This document shows positions 1 through 8,380 of a stretch of 64,000 nucleotides of DNA, in pieces. Each line of letters starts with the position of its first letter. The stretch's first letter is position 1. The notes under the pieces are model-generated. The model did no database searches, was not told the origin of the DNA, and worked only from the letters and a program-made list of their open reading frames with translations. Both the position numbers and the translations under genes were made by a program. Origin of the DNA: a virus; the IMG/VR virus record IMGVR_UViG_3300049489_000993, positions 25,457 to 89,456 of that record; one strand, given 5' to 3'.

Positions 1-147
1 CGAGCCGTCTTGCGACGCGGTGACGTCTTTGTAGACGCCTAGCTCGATGTGGAGCCCGCCCCCCTTCCAGATCAGTTGGTTGATCTTGTGGACGGCATCG
101 GTGACGACAATGCCACCGCGAAGCGTGTGCGTGATTTGCAAGCTCAT
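1..147 (-). CDS. Partial hypothetical protein, 3' end beyond window
   Basis: Only the first 49 codons are present; the reading frame runs open off the left edge of the window. It begins MSLQITHTLRGG and looks like a small beta-rich protein. Its ATG overlaps the stop of the upstream gene as ATGA, so the two are probably translationally coupled. It lies after the tail fibre gene, where phages often keep fibre-assembly or lysis genes, but nothing in these 49 residues identifies a function. Confidence 0.6.
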   Translation of the reverse strand, partial: MSLQITHTLRGGIVVTDAVHKINQLIWKGGGLHIELGVYKDVTASQDGS

Positions 148-512
148 GCGCGAGCCTCCTCGGTTTTGTTGGTTTCCGACGGGTTCTTCTTCGCGGCGGC
201 CATGATTGCTTTCACGATGTGCAAGACGTCGCCCTTAATCTCGGGGTTGATCTTCGCACCCCGAACGAGCGCGAGCAAAAACTCATGTTCCTCGTCGGTC
301 ATCCCCCAGACCTGGCCCGGCTGCTTGTCGGAAATGCCTTCGGAGAGCGAAAGAAACTGCTCGACTGATTCGAGCTTGGTCATGACCTTCTCGTCGGCAA
401 CGAGCCACTTCGTAACAAACTCCTTCATCGACAGCTTGGTTGGCTCTCCCGTCTTTGGGTTGGGCATCGCGTTTTCAAGGACCACGGGTTCAGGTACGAC
501 GACGTAACGCAT
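144..512 (-). CDS. Hypothetical protein downstream of tail fibre
   Basis: A 122-residue soluble protein beginning MRYVVVPEP. I chose the ATG at 512 because a good Shine-Dalgarno (AAAGGAGAAGCAG) lies directly upstream; a GTG nine codons earlier would place that ribosome site inside the gene. The middle is helical and acidic, and the C-terminus is Lys/Glu-rich. There is no membrane segment, so it is not an obvious holin. Its position behind the fibre gene would fit a small tail or fibre accessory protein, but I do not recognise the family. Confidence 0.75.
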   Translation of the reverse strand: MRYVVVPEPVVLENAMPNPKTGEPTKLSMKEFVTKWLVADEKVMTKLESVEQFLSLSEGISDKQPGQVWGMTDEEHEFLLALVRGAKINPEIKGDVLHIVKAIMAAAKKNPSETNKTEEARA

Positions 513-540
513 TCTGCTTCTCCTTTTGATCGGCTTCACG

Positions 541-552
541 GCGTGCGCACGC
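541..552. repeat. Perfect 12-bp palindrome between fibre gene and next gene
   Basis: GCGTGCGCACGC is a perfect 12-bp palindrome in the short gap after the fibre stop codon. No T-run follows on the minus strand, so it is not a standard terminator. It may be a weak hairpin or chance in GC-rich DNA. Confidence 0.3.
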
Positions 553-574
553 TACCTCATGACCCATCGGGCCG

Positions 575-2992
575 CTAGACGGTTGCGATGAGCCCAAGCG
601 CCTCTACGCGGGAAATCAAGGCATTGATCGCCGTCCTCGCCTCAGAGTCGACCGTCGCTCCTCCGGTCGCGTCTGCCACTGACGCGCCCTGCACGATTGG
701 AGTCGCACCATAGAATCCGAGTTTCTGTGACGTCGATGTGCCGATCATGCTGCCGGTCGTAGTACCAAGCACTACGTCGACCGCGTTCGCGAGATTGAGG
801 TGACCACCATCTGCAAACCAAGCCTTGTCGACGTTGTTGTCTCGAATGAGAAATATGGATTCCGCTGTTGACCCGTTGTCGACGGTGAGCTGCGCGGCGT
901 CTGATGTCGTGCCAAAGCTCGCGTTGCCGGTGCTGTGGATGCGGAACCGTTCGGCTCTCGTGATCGATCCGTCTGGCGTCGTGAAAAACGCCATGTACGT
1001 CGGGAGCGAGGTCGCAGAGATCGTTCCTGTGCCGACGTAAAACTCCATGCTTGCGACATTGCGGTTCGCCCCGCCCGCGTAGCCCGCGGAGACCAGCTCA
1101 AAAAGGGCATCTCCGTTGGTGACATCGGTAGGAGACGACAGCGTACCGTGGAACAAATACGTCGACAGCAAGTTGCGAGGGCCAGCGGCAGCAGACGCGA
1201 GAATGAATGAAGCGTTGCCATTGTTCTTCGAGACAATGCCCGTTCCGTTGACCTCCAAGGTATTGCCCGGAGCCGACTCATTGATTCCGATGTTTCCCGT
1301 GCTGGCGTCGAGGAAAAACGCATGCGTGTTCCCCACCGACTCAATGCGGTGGTCGTAATCGCTAGCTGCATCATTGAACACAACTTCGCCGGAGGTCTTG
1401 AACCTGACTCGTTCATTTGCTGCGCCCGCTCCTCCAGTGCCGATGACGATGAATGTACCAGCCTGTACGAGCATTCCATTCGACGCATCGCCAGCGGCTG
1501 AGATGACCATCTGATCGGCGAGGTAGAGAGGGGTACCGGGTGAAGACCACGAGGTACCGGACACGTAGACGCTTCCGTTCGCTGCATCAGCAGCCAGCGA
1601 CAACTGTGCAGCAGGGAATGACCCAGTCGTCGCCGTGTTGTGGATGTAGAGCTGAAGCGCGTCGCCGACAAGGTTCTGTTCGATGTGAAGTGGCACGGCT
1701 GGTGACGCCGTCCCAATGCCTAGGCGGTTGTTTGTGTCGTCCCAAAAAAGATTTGAGTTGTCTTGGGCCAGGACACCGGCAGCACCGGCGAAAAGCACGC
1801 TGCCGGCGGTCGCCGACGTGATCGAGCCCCCGATCGCCATGCCGGCGCCGGTCGCGGTGAGGTCGTATTCCGTCCCCCCGTCGTTCAGAAAGTAGAGCTT
1901 GCTGTCGCTCTTGGCATAGAGGCGCCCAAACCCGCTAGCGGGGGTAGCCGGGGTGGCGATCTCAGGGACTTGGATGTGCCCTGCTGTCAACGCCAACGAA
2001 CCCGTCATCGCCCGCGTACCGTCGACGAGCACGTACTGTGTGTGGTCGTCATCGCCGAGACCCGTCAAGGCCCCGTGGTCCGTCACCCCAACGGGCGGCG
2101 CAGCCCATGTCCCATCTGCACGAAGAAAGTTGGTTGTTCCGCCTCCCGATGCTGGAACCACGCCGCGCGTGGTCGGCGAAAAGTTGTTAGCCACCACTTG
2201 GGTTTTCGAGCCGGTATCCGACGCGGTGAACGAATCGCCAACGAAATCCAATGTCGAACGCTGTGTGAGCGGGCTTCCGTCTTCTTGGATCGTGGTATAG
2301 CCGTTAAGCGCGGGGGTAGCCCAAGTTCCGTCAGCTCGAAGAAAGTTAGACGTCCCACCCCCGGACGCCGGGACGACACCCCGTGTCGTTGACGAAAAGT
2401 CGTTCGCGGCGACCTGTGTTTTCCCCCCGACGTCGGACGCAGTGAACGTGCTCCCCACAAAGTTGAGCACGGTGCGCACCACCTGCGCACTCCCATCCTC
2501 CTCAATCGTCGCGTAACCGCCCCCGGTCGCCTGCAAGTCCGTCTCGACGCCAGCGTCGTTCAACGCATAAGCACGCCCATCGCTTTTGAAATAGATGCGG
2601 CCGAAGCCCGACGCGGGCGTTGCCGGCGTCGCTATCTCCGGGAACGTCCCACCATTGTTGACGATCCACTCCGACATTCCCCCCGCCGACATCGACACAA
2701 ACACGCGCAACGACGCCGACGTGAAGTTGACGAAGCCCCCCGTGCTCGACGCGAACACTACGTCGCGCACCAGCTCCCCGAGCCCGTTCAAATGCCCGCG
2801 GCCCACTTCCCATTGCCCGCTTAGCGCACCACCAGCGTCGACGCCTTCGATCGCATACGGCAGATCGACACTCGGGGCATAGGAGCTAGACAGCGCGCGG
2901 AACCCCGCGCTCGGCGCGGCTAGCACCAAAGAGCCCGCGCCCGTCGACGTAGATTCCTGCAAGCAGCGATCGGCAAACGTGGCGACGGTCAT
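575..2992 (-). CDS. Tail fibre protein with tandem repeats
   Basis: An 805-residue protein rich in Gly, Ala, Ser and Thr. The N-terminal part carries two tandem copies of a module of about 71 residues, each containing GVVPASGGGT and NFLRADGTWA, a pattern common in phage tail fibres. Two copies of a second module (PEIATPATPASGFGR followed by a DSK/NDAG segment) flank them. The rest is beta-rich, with motifs such as NRLGIGTASPAVPLHIE and GNIGINESAPGNTLEVNG, typical of repeated fibre shafts. The short C-terminus (EARTAINALISRVEAL) could form a trimeric coiled coil. I see no S74 chaperone domain. It is last in the tail operon after the gpJ-like gene, and GAGG precedes the ATG. Its role would be host receptor contact. 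Confidence 0.85.
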   Translation of the reverse strand: MTVATFADRCLQESTSTGAGSLVLAAPSAGFRALSSSYAPSVDLPYAIEGVDAGGALSGQWEVGRGHLNGLGELVRDVVFASSTGGFVNFTSASLRVFVSMSAGGMSEWIVNNGGTFPEIATPATPASGFGRIYFKSDGRAYALNDAGVETDLQATGGGYATIEEDGSAQVVRTVLNFVGSTFTASDVGGKTQVAANDFSSTTRGVVPASGGGTSNFLRADGTWATPALNGYTTIQEDGSPLTQRSTLDFVGDSFTASDTGSKTQVVANNFSPTTRGVVPASGGGTTNFLRADGTWAAPPVGVTDHGALTGLGDDDHTQYVLVDGTRAMTGSLALTAGHIQVPEIATPATPASGFGRLYAKSDSKLYFLNDGGTEYDLTATGAGMAIGGSITSATAGSVLFAGAAGVLAQDNSNLFWDDTNNRLGIGTASPAVPLHIEQNLVGDALQLYIHNTATTGSFPAAQLSLAADAANGSVYVSGTSWSSPGTPLYLADQMVISAAGDASNGMLVQAGTFIVIGTGGAGAANERVRFKTSGEVVFNDAASDYDHRIESVGNTHAFFLDASTGNIGINESAPGNTLEVNGTGIVSKNNGNASFILASAAAGPRNLLSTYLFHGTLSSPTDVTNGDALFELVSAGYAGGANRNVASMEFYVGTGTISATSLPTYMAFFTTPDGSITRAERFRIHSTGNASFGTTSDAAQLTVDNGSTAESIFLIRDNNVDKAWFADGGHLNLANAVDVVLGTTTGSMIGTSTSQKLGFYGATPIVQGASVADATGGATVDSEARTAINALISRVEALGLIATV
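2087..2515 (-). repeat. Two tandem fibre repeats, about 71 codons each
   Basis: Copies at about 2300-2515 and 2087-2299 encode matching segments that start Y(A/T)TI(E/Q)EDGS and end NFLRADGTWA(T/A)P. The similarity is clear at protein level and partly at DNA level, which points to tandem duplication inside the fibre gene. Confidence 0.8.
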
Positions 2993-3003
2993 GGGGGCCT
3001 CTA

Positions 3004-4419
3004 TCAGGTGATCGTGATGTCCACAGATTCGTTGGTGCGCGGGATCTGATCGTCGAGCACCACGAGGTTCGCGGCCGGTGCCGTGATCTGAATATCGAAC
3101 ATGCCTTCCACAGCCATCGCGCGCTCAATCAGCTCGCTCTTGATGACGTTGTTCCCGATGCCGAGCCCGTTGACGTAGCTCGCAAGCGCCGCCTTCACGT
3201 CAGCGGCGACAGTCGCTTGTGAGTAGCCGTCAAGGACCGTGATGTCGGCGACGATGACGACGGGATAAATCGTCGGAACGCGCACGATGCCCAGCGTGCC
3301 TGCCGCGCGCCAGCCGGGGTAGTTGCCCCGGTCTAGCGGGTCGCCGTCGAGCACCTTTTGCGCTTCCTGCAAGAGCCCCGTGAAGTAGGTGTACGCGATC
3401 GTGACCGTATCGCCCGCGACGAGCGGGAACCCCAAGTAAATCTGCCCCGATGCAGGATTGAGCGAGTATTGCCCGGCAACCGGTCCCGACGTCACACGCG
3501 TGAGCGTGACCGCTCCGGGGTTCTTGACGGCGGACGGCGTGACGGCATCTTTGATCGGAAAGTTGTTGGTGTAGAGGTACCGCTCGCCGCCAAGCGCGAC
3601 GTCGCCGGGGAACTCGGGTCCAGAGGTAAGCAGCTCCGGTGACACGGTCGCGAGCGTGGATTCTGCGGTGCCGGTGCCGTCGTCGAGGTAGACGTAGAAC
3701 CAGCCCAGGTTGATCGGGTCTTCGAGCACCTTGACGAACACAACGCGTTGCCCACTGGGCAGCTCGATGGTTTTGAGCTTGGTCTCGATGGAGGAGGGCG
3801 TGCAGCGTGAGAGCCCAGCGACGGTGTCGCGGATGCGGGAACGGAATGAATCGTCAGTCTCGGCGTCTTTGCCGCCTACGAAGCCGCTGGGGTTCGACGC
3901 GGTGTCGACGCCGGTGGGGCGCAAGCCTTTGAACTTGGTGAGCGTGGCGGCGGCGACGTTGCCGTTGCTGCCCGCGCTTTCGATCACGGCGGGGATGAGC
4001 CCTGAGATCAACGCGAGGTTGGGAATCGAGCCCGCCGCGGTGGTGACCGCGATGACCTCCGGCGAGGAGCCAGGCACCGCCACGCGCACGCCAGCCGGGA
4101 TGCTCACCAGCGGTCCCGCCACGGCCCGCGAGAACTGCAAGTTGCCCGTCGCCGCCGAGGACGCGATGCGGGTCACCACGACGGGGTTGTAGTCCTTGGC
4201 GCGCTCGTCGAGGTCTTCGCCGGCTGCGCGGTCGATGGAAAACAGATCAATGACGTTCTTGGTCTGGTAGTAGGCGTCGTCCAGCTCGCGCGCGAAGGCC
4301 GCCATGAAGCTCTTGGCGATGGACGTGTCGGTGAGGTCGGAAAGCTCGGAACGCGCGACGAGCGCATCGATCATGCGCTGCAAGATGGTCTCGAAGGTCT
4401 TTGGTACAAACTGTCCCAT
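3004..4419 (-). CDS. Baseplate J-like protein (gpJ/gp47 family)
   Basis: A 471-residue protein starting MGQFVPKTFETILQRMIDAL, a typical N-terminus for gpJ-like wedge proteins. The segment SIPAGVRVAVPGS followed by TTAAGSIPNLALI is the usual baseplate_J pattern of a beta domain read as entering a polymerised sheath platform. The RDTVAGLSRCTPSSIETKL stretch and a C-terminal VYPVVIVADITVLDGY-like domain also match the family. It forms the baseplate wedge of contractile tails. It lies between the gp25-like protein and the fibre, the conserved order in Mu- and P2-type tails. Confidence 0.9.
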   Translation of the reverse strand: MGQFVPKTFETILQRMIDALVARSELSDLTDTSIAKSFMAAFARELDDAYYQTKNVIDLFSIDRAAGEDLDERAKDYNPVVVTRIASSAATGNLQFSRAVAGPLVSIPAGVRVAVPGSSPEVIAVTTAAGSIPNLALISGLIPAVIESAGSNGNVAAATLTKFKGLRPTGVDTASNPSGFVGGKDAETDDSFRSRIRDTVAGLSRCTPSSIETKLKTIELPSGQRVVFVKVLEDPINLGWFYVYLDDGTGTAESTLATVSPELLTSGPEFPGDVALGGERYLYTNNFPIKDAVTPSAVKNPGAVTLTRVTSGPVAGQYSLNPASGQIYLGFPLVAGDTVTIAYTYFTGLLQEAQKVLDGDPLDRGNYPGWRAAGTLGIVRVPTIYPVVIVADITVLDGYSQATVAADVKAALASYVNGLGIGNNVIKSELIERAMAVEGMFDIQITAPAANLVVLDDQIPRTNESVDITIT

Positions 4420-4432
4420 CGGTGCTGCCTTC

Positions 4433-6259
4433 CTACGAGATGACCCGACCGATCACGCGCAGAGCGGTGCGGTCAAACGGTTGCACGTCGAGCGCCACCT
4501 CCAGCGTGTCACCTGTGAGCTGGAGCGAGGCGTTGGATACCACGCGCACACGCGAGTCGCGCTGCACCGCCGATACGATGCGCGCGCGCGCTTCGATCAC
4601 GCGTTCAACGCTCCCTTTGCGCCCCACGATGCGTTCGTAGCCGACGTTGCGGTACAGCAAGTTGGAGCCCTGCTCTGTGGACAGAATCGAAACGATGGCT
4701 TGCTCGAGGTTCTCCAAGCCGGAGATGGTGCGAGCGTCGGTGCCGGTGGTGGGGTCGAGCACGAGGTCGTAGGTGCCATCGGATTGCGCTTTCAGCTCGA
4801 AGTCCCGACCAAAGAGCGCCTCGAGCTGGGAGGCGCCGAGCGTGGGGTCGCCGGCCGAGCGCACCTGTTGGAAAGGCTGCGTGGCGGCTGTGGTCGGGAT
4901 GAGGATGGGCTGCCCGTAGCGCAACGTGCCGGGGAGCCCCTCCTCGGAGATGTACGGCGCCTTGATCCCGTTCGCGATGGCGATGTCGATCCACCGCCGC
5001 GCGTCTTCCAGCTCGCGTGCGGCGATGCTTGCGATCGTATCGCCGTGCTGCACCGTCACCTGCCGAAAGCCAGTGTATTTCGGGAACGTGCGCTTGACGT
5101 CGAACAAGCCGCTGTTGACGCGCGCTTGGTCACCGGGCCGCGGCCCCGTCAGCAAGAGCTGCTCGGGCTGCGTGATAGTCGAGCTGGCTGCCACCTCAAG
5201 CGCGTCTGGCGTCAGATCGGCCGGCCCCATGACGAGGCGCAAAAAGCGAGTCGCGTTCTCGTCGAAGTCCTCGCGGAACTTCTCGGGGTAGGCCAACAGC
5301 GTGTTGTAGGCGTCGGAGACCGAGCGCGTCATGGCGGCGATCTCGAGGTACGCCGGCCCCAAAAGGTTCTGATTGTCGACGAGGAGCCGCGCGACGTTGT
5401 CGGCCAAGTCGCGAGCGGCGCGCACGTTGCCCAGCGGCAGATTGATGAACCCGCGCACCGAGCGTGTGAACTCGGAGACGGCGCCGAGGATGCCGGTGGT
5501 GGCGGTGTTCAGCTCGGTGAGCAGCCCCACGACGGCCCCGACCTGCGCCTGAATGCCGCTGATCTCGGATTGCCATTGGATGAGCTGTTGCGCGGCCCCG
5601 CCGATGCTTTTGGCGGCGTCGGCGATGGCGCGGAGCACGGCGCTATCGTTGCTCTGAATCTTGGGCGGGTTCTCGACGTATCCGACGACGGCGAGCGTGA
5701 TCGTATAGTTGTAGAAGAAGTTTTTTTGCGTCGAGCGCTCAAGGCGGAACTCGCGCGGCACGACGATGTAATGCTCGCCGTCTTTGTAGTTGTGGTACGT
5801 GAGATAGACATCCTTCGCGACGGTCGGGTCTTTTTTGAGGTCCGAGTAGCGAAGGAAGCAAACGTTCTGCAAGTAGAGGAAGTGCGCTTGTCCCGAGAGC
5901 GGGATTGGCAGGCCGGATTCCGCGACGTTCAAGCGGGGGGAAAGCCCGGTGTGCCCTTGGATCGTGAGCTGGGAGATGATCACCCCGTTCTCTTCGGCGA
6001 CGACGCCCCCATCTTGGGTGGGGGTCAGCTCGGCTGAGAACGGGTGCGTCTTTTGGATGGCGGTGGGGGCGAGCACCAACGGGAACAGTACCGAGCCCGT
6101 GGGCGCTAGGGAGGCGGGGAGGTGGAGCTGGAAGGCGTAGCTCCACGTTTTCCAGTAGCGGTCATCGCCCCCGGAGAGCGCGGGAACGCCAATGGGACCG
6201 AGCAAAGGCCCGGCCTGCGTCGCGCGAAGCTCCTCCGCAATCGCCTGCAAGATGCCCAA
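4433..6259 (-). CDS. Baseplate protein with LysM and gp25-like domains
   Basis: A 608-residue fusion. Residues about 1-200 form a beta-rich N-terminal domain of unknown type; residues about 210-340 are helical. A LysM module lies near residues 399-455 (VQHGDTIASIAAREL through LRYGQPILIP), of the type that binds glycan or docks the tail hub. The last 130 residues resemble gpW/gp25 wedge proteins (a LEQAIVSILSTEQGSNLLYR helix, then a beta sheet ending VALDVQPFD). In most myophages gp25 is a separate small protein, so the fusion is notable. The next gene is the gpJ-like wedge, as expected for a gp25 partner. Confidence 0.8.
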   Translation of the reverse strand: MGILQAIAEELRATQAGPLLGPIGVPALSGGDDRYWKTWSYAFQLHLPASLAPTGSVLFPLVLAPTAIQKTHPFSAELTPTQDGGVVAEENGVIISQLTIQGHTGLSPRLNVAESGLPIPLSGQAHFLYLQNVCFLRYSDLKKDPTVAKDVYLTYHNYKDGEHYIVVPREFRLERSTQKNFFYNYTITLAVVGYVENPPKIQSNDSAVLRAIADAAKSIGGAAQQLIQWQSEISGIQAQVGAVVGLLTELNTATTGILGAVSEFTRSVRGFINLPLGNVRAARDLADNVARLLVDNQNLLGPAYLEIAAMTRSVSDAYNTLLAYPEKFREDFDENATRFLRLVMGPADLTPDALEVAASSTITQPEQLLLTGPRPGDQARVNSGLFDVKRTFPKYTGFRQVTVQHGDTIASIAARELEDARRWIDIAIANGIKAPYISEEGLPGTLRYGQPILIPTTAATQPFQQVRSAGDPTLGASQLEALFGRDFELKAQSDGTYDLVLDPTTGTDARTISGLENLEQAIVSILSTEQGSNLLYRNVGYERIVGRKGSVERVIEARARIVSAVQRDSRVRVVSNASLQLTGDTLEVALDVQPFDRTALRVIGRVIS

Positions 6260-6310
6260 GCTGCCTCCGGCGCAGACAGCCTACAGCGCAGCCCCAAAGC
6301 CGGTACAGGC

Positions 6311-7345
6311 TCACAAAAAGGGGAAGGGCACCGGACCAGGGAAAATGATCTGCGCGCCCGCCATAGAGGCGTACAGCGCGCCGGAGAATAGTCCGGCCGC
6401 GGCTTGGGAGGCGGTGGGGTCCCAAGGCTGCGGGTTTGGGAGCAAGCTCGCGGAGGCGCCGGCGGTCGTGAAGCCCGCTGCGAGGCTCGCGAGCGCGGGT
6501 GGCGGGATGGCCGCAATCGACGCGGGAAAGACACTCGCCGAGGCCCCGGCCACGACACCCCAAAAAGCGACCGCGCCGGCTTGAATCGCGGCGGCAGCGA
6601 GCACGGGCGTAGACATCATGCCGTCGATGATGGTCTGCATCGCGGTCTCGGCGGCGGTGACCGCCGCGGGCACGGGCGGCACACCGTTGGCGACGCCGGC
6701 CAGGAACAGGGTTTTGTACGCTGCGGCCCATGCGGCGCCGGTGGAGAGCCCCGTCACGGCCGGCTTGGGTGGCGCAATCGTGAACGCCACGCCGGCTGGA
6801 ATGGGGCCGGCAAAGGCCGCGACGTACTTGAACTCGAGCACATGCCCGCTGGCGATGGCCGGTGTTGGCGCGCCGATGGCGATGACGCCCGCTGCCGGGT
6901 TGTGTCCCCCGTTGCTTGGGTCCGGGGCGATGTCGGTCGCGGGCGAGAGCCGCTTGATGCCCTGAATCTTGGCGACGTCGGGGGGGCCTGGCAGCGTGAA
7001 CAGAGCTTGGTTGTTCGCCGTGGCGGCGACGGTGACGGTTTGCATGCCCGCCGGGTTGTCGGCGGCGTCGATGACAGTGACGAGCGAGGCGGTGTTGGCG
7101 GTGATCTTGGAGCCTTGCCAGTACGGGGGCGCGCTTGCGTAGCCGTTCACCAAGGCACTCGGGGTGAGTGCGGTGCCGCTGGCAAACGAGGTGTTCCCGA
7201 TGCCGCCCGTCGTCGTGGTGCCGTTGATCGGGGTTGGAGGCGGCTGCGCCCCATCCGGCCATCCAAGCGATGGAGGTGTGCTCGCTGTTGCGGGCACCAT
7301 GAACGATTCAATGTACGGCTGCGCCGTCGTGGGCGACATCGGCAC
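6311..7345 (-). CDS. Ala/Pro-rich hypothetical tail or baseplate protein
   Basis: A 344-residue protein, rich in Ala, Pro, Gly and Thr. It starts at GTG (7345) or the ATG two codons later; neither has a strong ribosome site. The C-terminal 120 residues are small hydrophobic residues broken by Pro and could pack as helices, ending GPVPFPFL. It sits between the spike and the gp25-like protein, where Mu has no gene, so it is probably a phage-specific baseplate component. I do not recognise a family. Confidence 0.75.
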   Translation of the reverse strand: MPMSPTTAQPYIESFMVPATASTPPSLGWPDGAQPPPTPINGTTTTGGIGNTSFASGTALTPSALVNGYASAPPYWQGSKITANTASLVTVIDAADNPAGMQTVTVAATANNQALFTLPGPPDVAKIQGIKRLSPATDIAPDPSNGGHNPAAGVIAIGAPTPAIASGHVLEFKYVAAFAGPIPAGVAFTIAPPKPAVTGLSTGAAWAAAYKTLFLAGVANGVPPVPAAVTAAETAMQTIIDGMMSTPVLAAAAIQAGAVAFWGVVAGASASVFPASIAAIPPPALASLAAGFTTAGASASLLPNPQPWDPTASQAAAGLFSGALYASMAGAQIIFPGPVPFPFL

Positions 7346-7348
7346 GGG

Positions 7349-8380
7349 TTACGGCTGCCCGTCGGGGAACTTGACCTTGCCGCCTTGCACGTTCGCCGCG
7401 ACGAGGCCCGCTGTACCGTTGAACGGCGCCAAAAGCGGCACGGGGATGCCCGTTGGCCCAGCGCCCGACGGATGAATGTGGGCGTCGAAGGTCGCGCGGA
7501 TGGTGGGCCACACCGTCGACTCCCACCACGTTTTCAAATGCTGAAACACCGCGGGGTTGAACGTGCCGGTCCCGAGCTGCGCGATAGCGTCCGCATCCTT
7601 CTTGGTGAGCGAGAATGTGGCCCCGTTGCCCAGCCGGAACGTGATGAGGCCGTCGCCCGTGGGGTCCACTTCGATCTTGAACTTTTGAGCGCCCCCCGCC
7701 GCGTTGACGCCTTCCACGACGAGCTTGGCGTTGTGATTCATGCGCAGCGTGACGTTGCCGTGCGCGAGGTCTAGCGCGGGCGTTTCCGCGCCGTTGGCGT
7801 CAATGGCGCCGCTGTTGGCGCGCGTTGTGTCCACAACGACGTTGCCGTCCTTGTCGACCGTGGTCGTGACGCCGCGGAAGCGGGAGGCATGAGATTCGCC
7901 GGTGGCCGCGAGCTGGCGAAAGTTGGAGCGGGGATGTGGCATCGCCGAGCGGATGAACGGTTGTTGGGTATCCCCCTCGAAGAACTCGAGGAGCACATGG
8001 TCCCCGTCAAGGTCACGAGGATCGGAAACAGGCCCCTTGGTGCCGTCCAAGTTGTACGGCTGATTCGTCTGGAGGTCGGTGGTTGTGCCTCGCGGAATCC
8101 ACAAGCCGCTGTAGTCGTTCAAGCCGTGGCGTTGCTGGGCGACGGGAACGCGCTGCATGAAAGCGCGAAAGCGTGAGCCGTACGTGAGCACGTCGCAGGA
8201 AACGGCCATGATCTTCGCGTTTGGGGCGTTCATGTCCCGCAGCAAGAATGCCTCGGCGGCGTCGTCGTTTCCCGCGTCGGCGAAATCGGCGAAGTAGGTC
8301 GAAATCACGACGGCGCGCACGACGCTCGGGGGCATCTTGCCGAAACCCTTGGTGGAGCGCATGCCATCTTGGCGCCTCAT
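7349..8380 (-). CDS. Baseplate spike protein (gpV/gp45-like)
   Basis: A 343-residue protein whose N-terminal half looks like the OB-fold of gpV/gp45 spikes: LWIPRGTTTDLQ, then DGDHVLLEFFEGD and FIRSAMPHP, the 'value and solvent entry' pattern of baseplate assembly protein V. A beta-helix-like segment follows (GNVTLRMNHNAKLVVEGV), and a C-terminal AHIHPSGAGPTG resembles the His-rich iron-binding tip of Mu gp45. The protein would form the trimeric membrane-piercing tip of the tail. It overlaps the hub gene stop by ATGA. Confidence 0.8.
   Translation of the reverse strand: MRRQDGMRSTKGFGKMPPSVVRAVVISTYFADFADAGNDDAAEAFLLRDMNAPNAKIMAVSCDVLTYGSRFRAFMQRVPVAQQRHGLNDYSGLWIPRGTTTDLQTNQPYNLDGTKGPVSDPRDLDGDHVLLEFFEGDTQQPFIRSAMPHPRSNFRQLAATGESHASRFRGVTTTVDKDGNVVVDTTRANSGAIDANGAETPALDLAHGNVTLRMNHNAKLVVEGVNAAGGAQKFKIEVDPTGDGLITFRLGNGATFSLTKKDADAIAQLGTGTFNPAVFQHLKTWWESTVWPTIRATFDAHIHPSGAGPTGIPVPLLAPFNGTAGLVAANVQGGKVKFPDGQP

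Noticed and set aside
4304-6037. 577-codon open frame on the plus strand
   Set aside because: It is antisense to the LysM/gp25-like baseplate gene, with shadow-like composition and no ribosome site.
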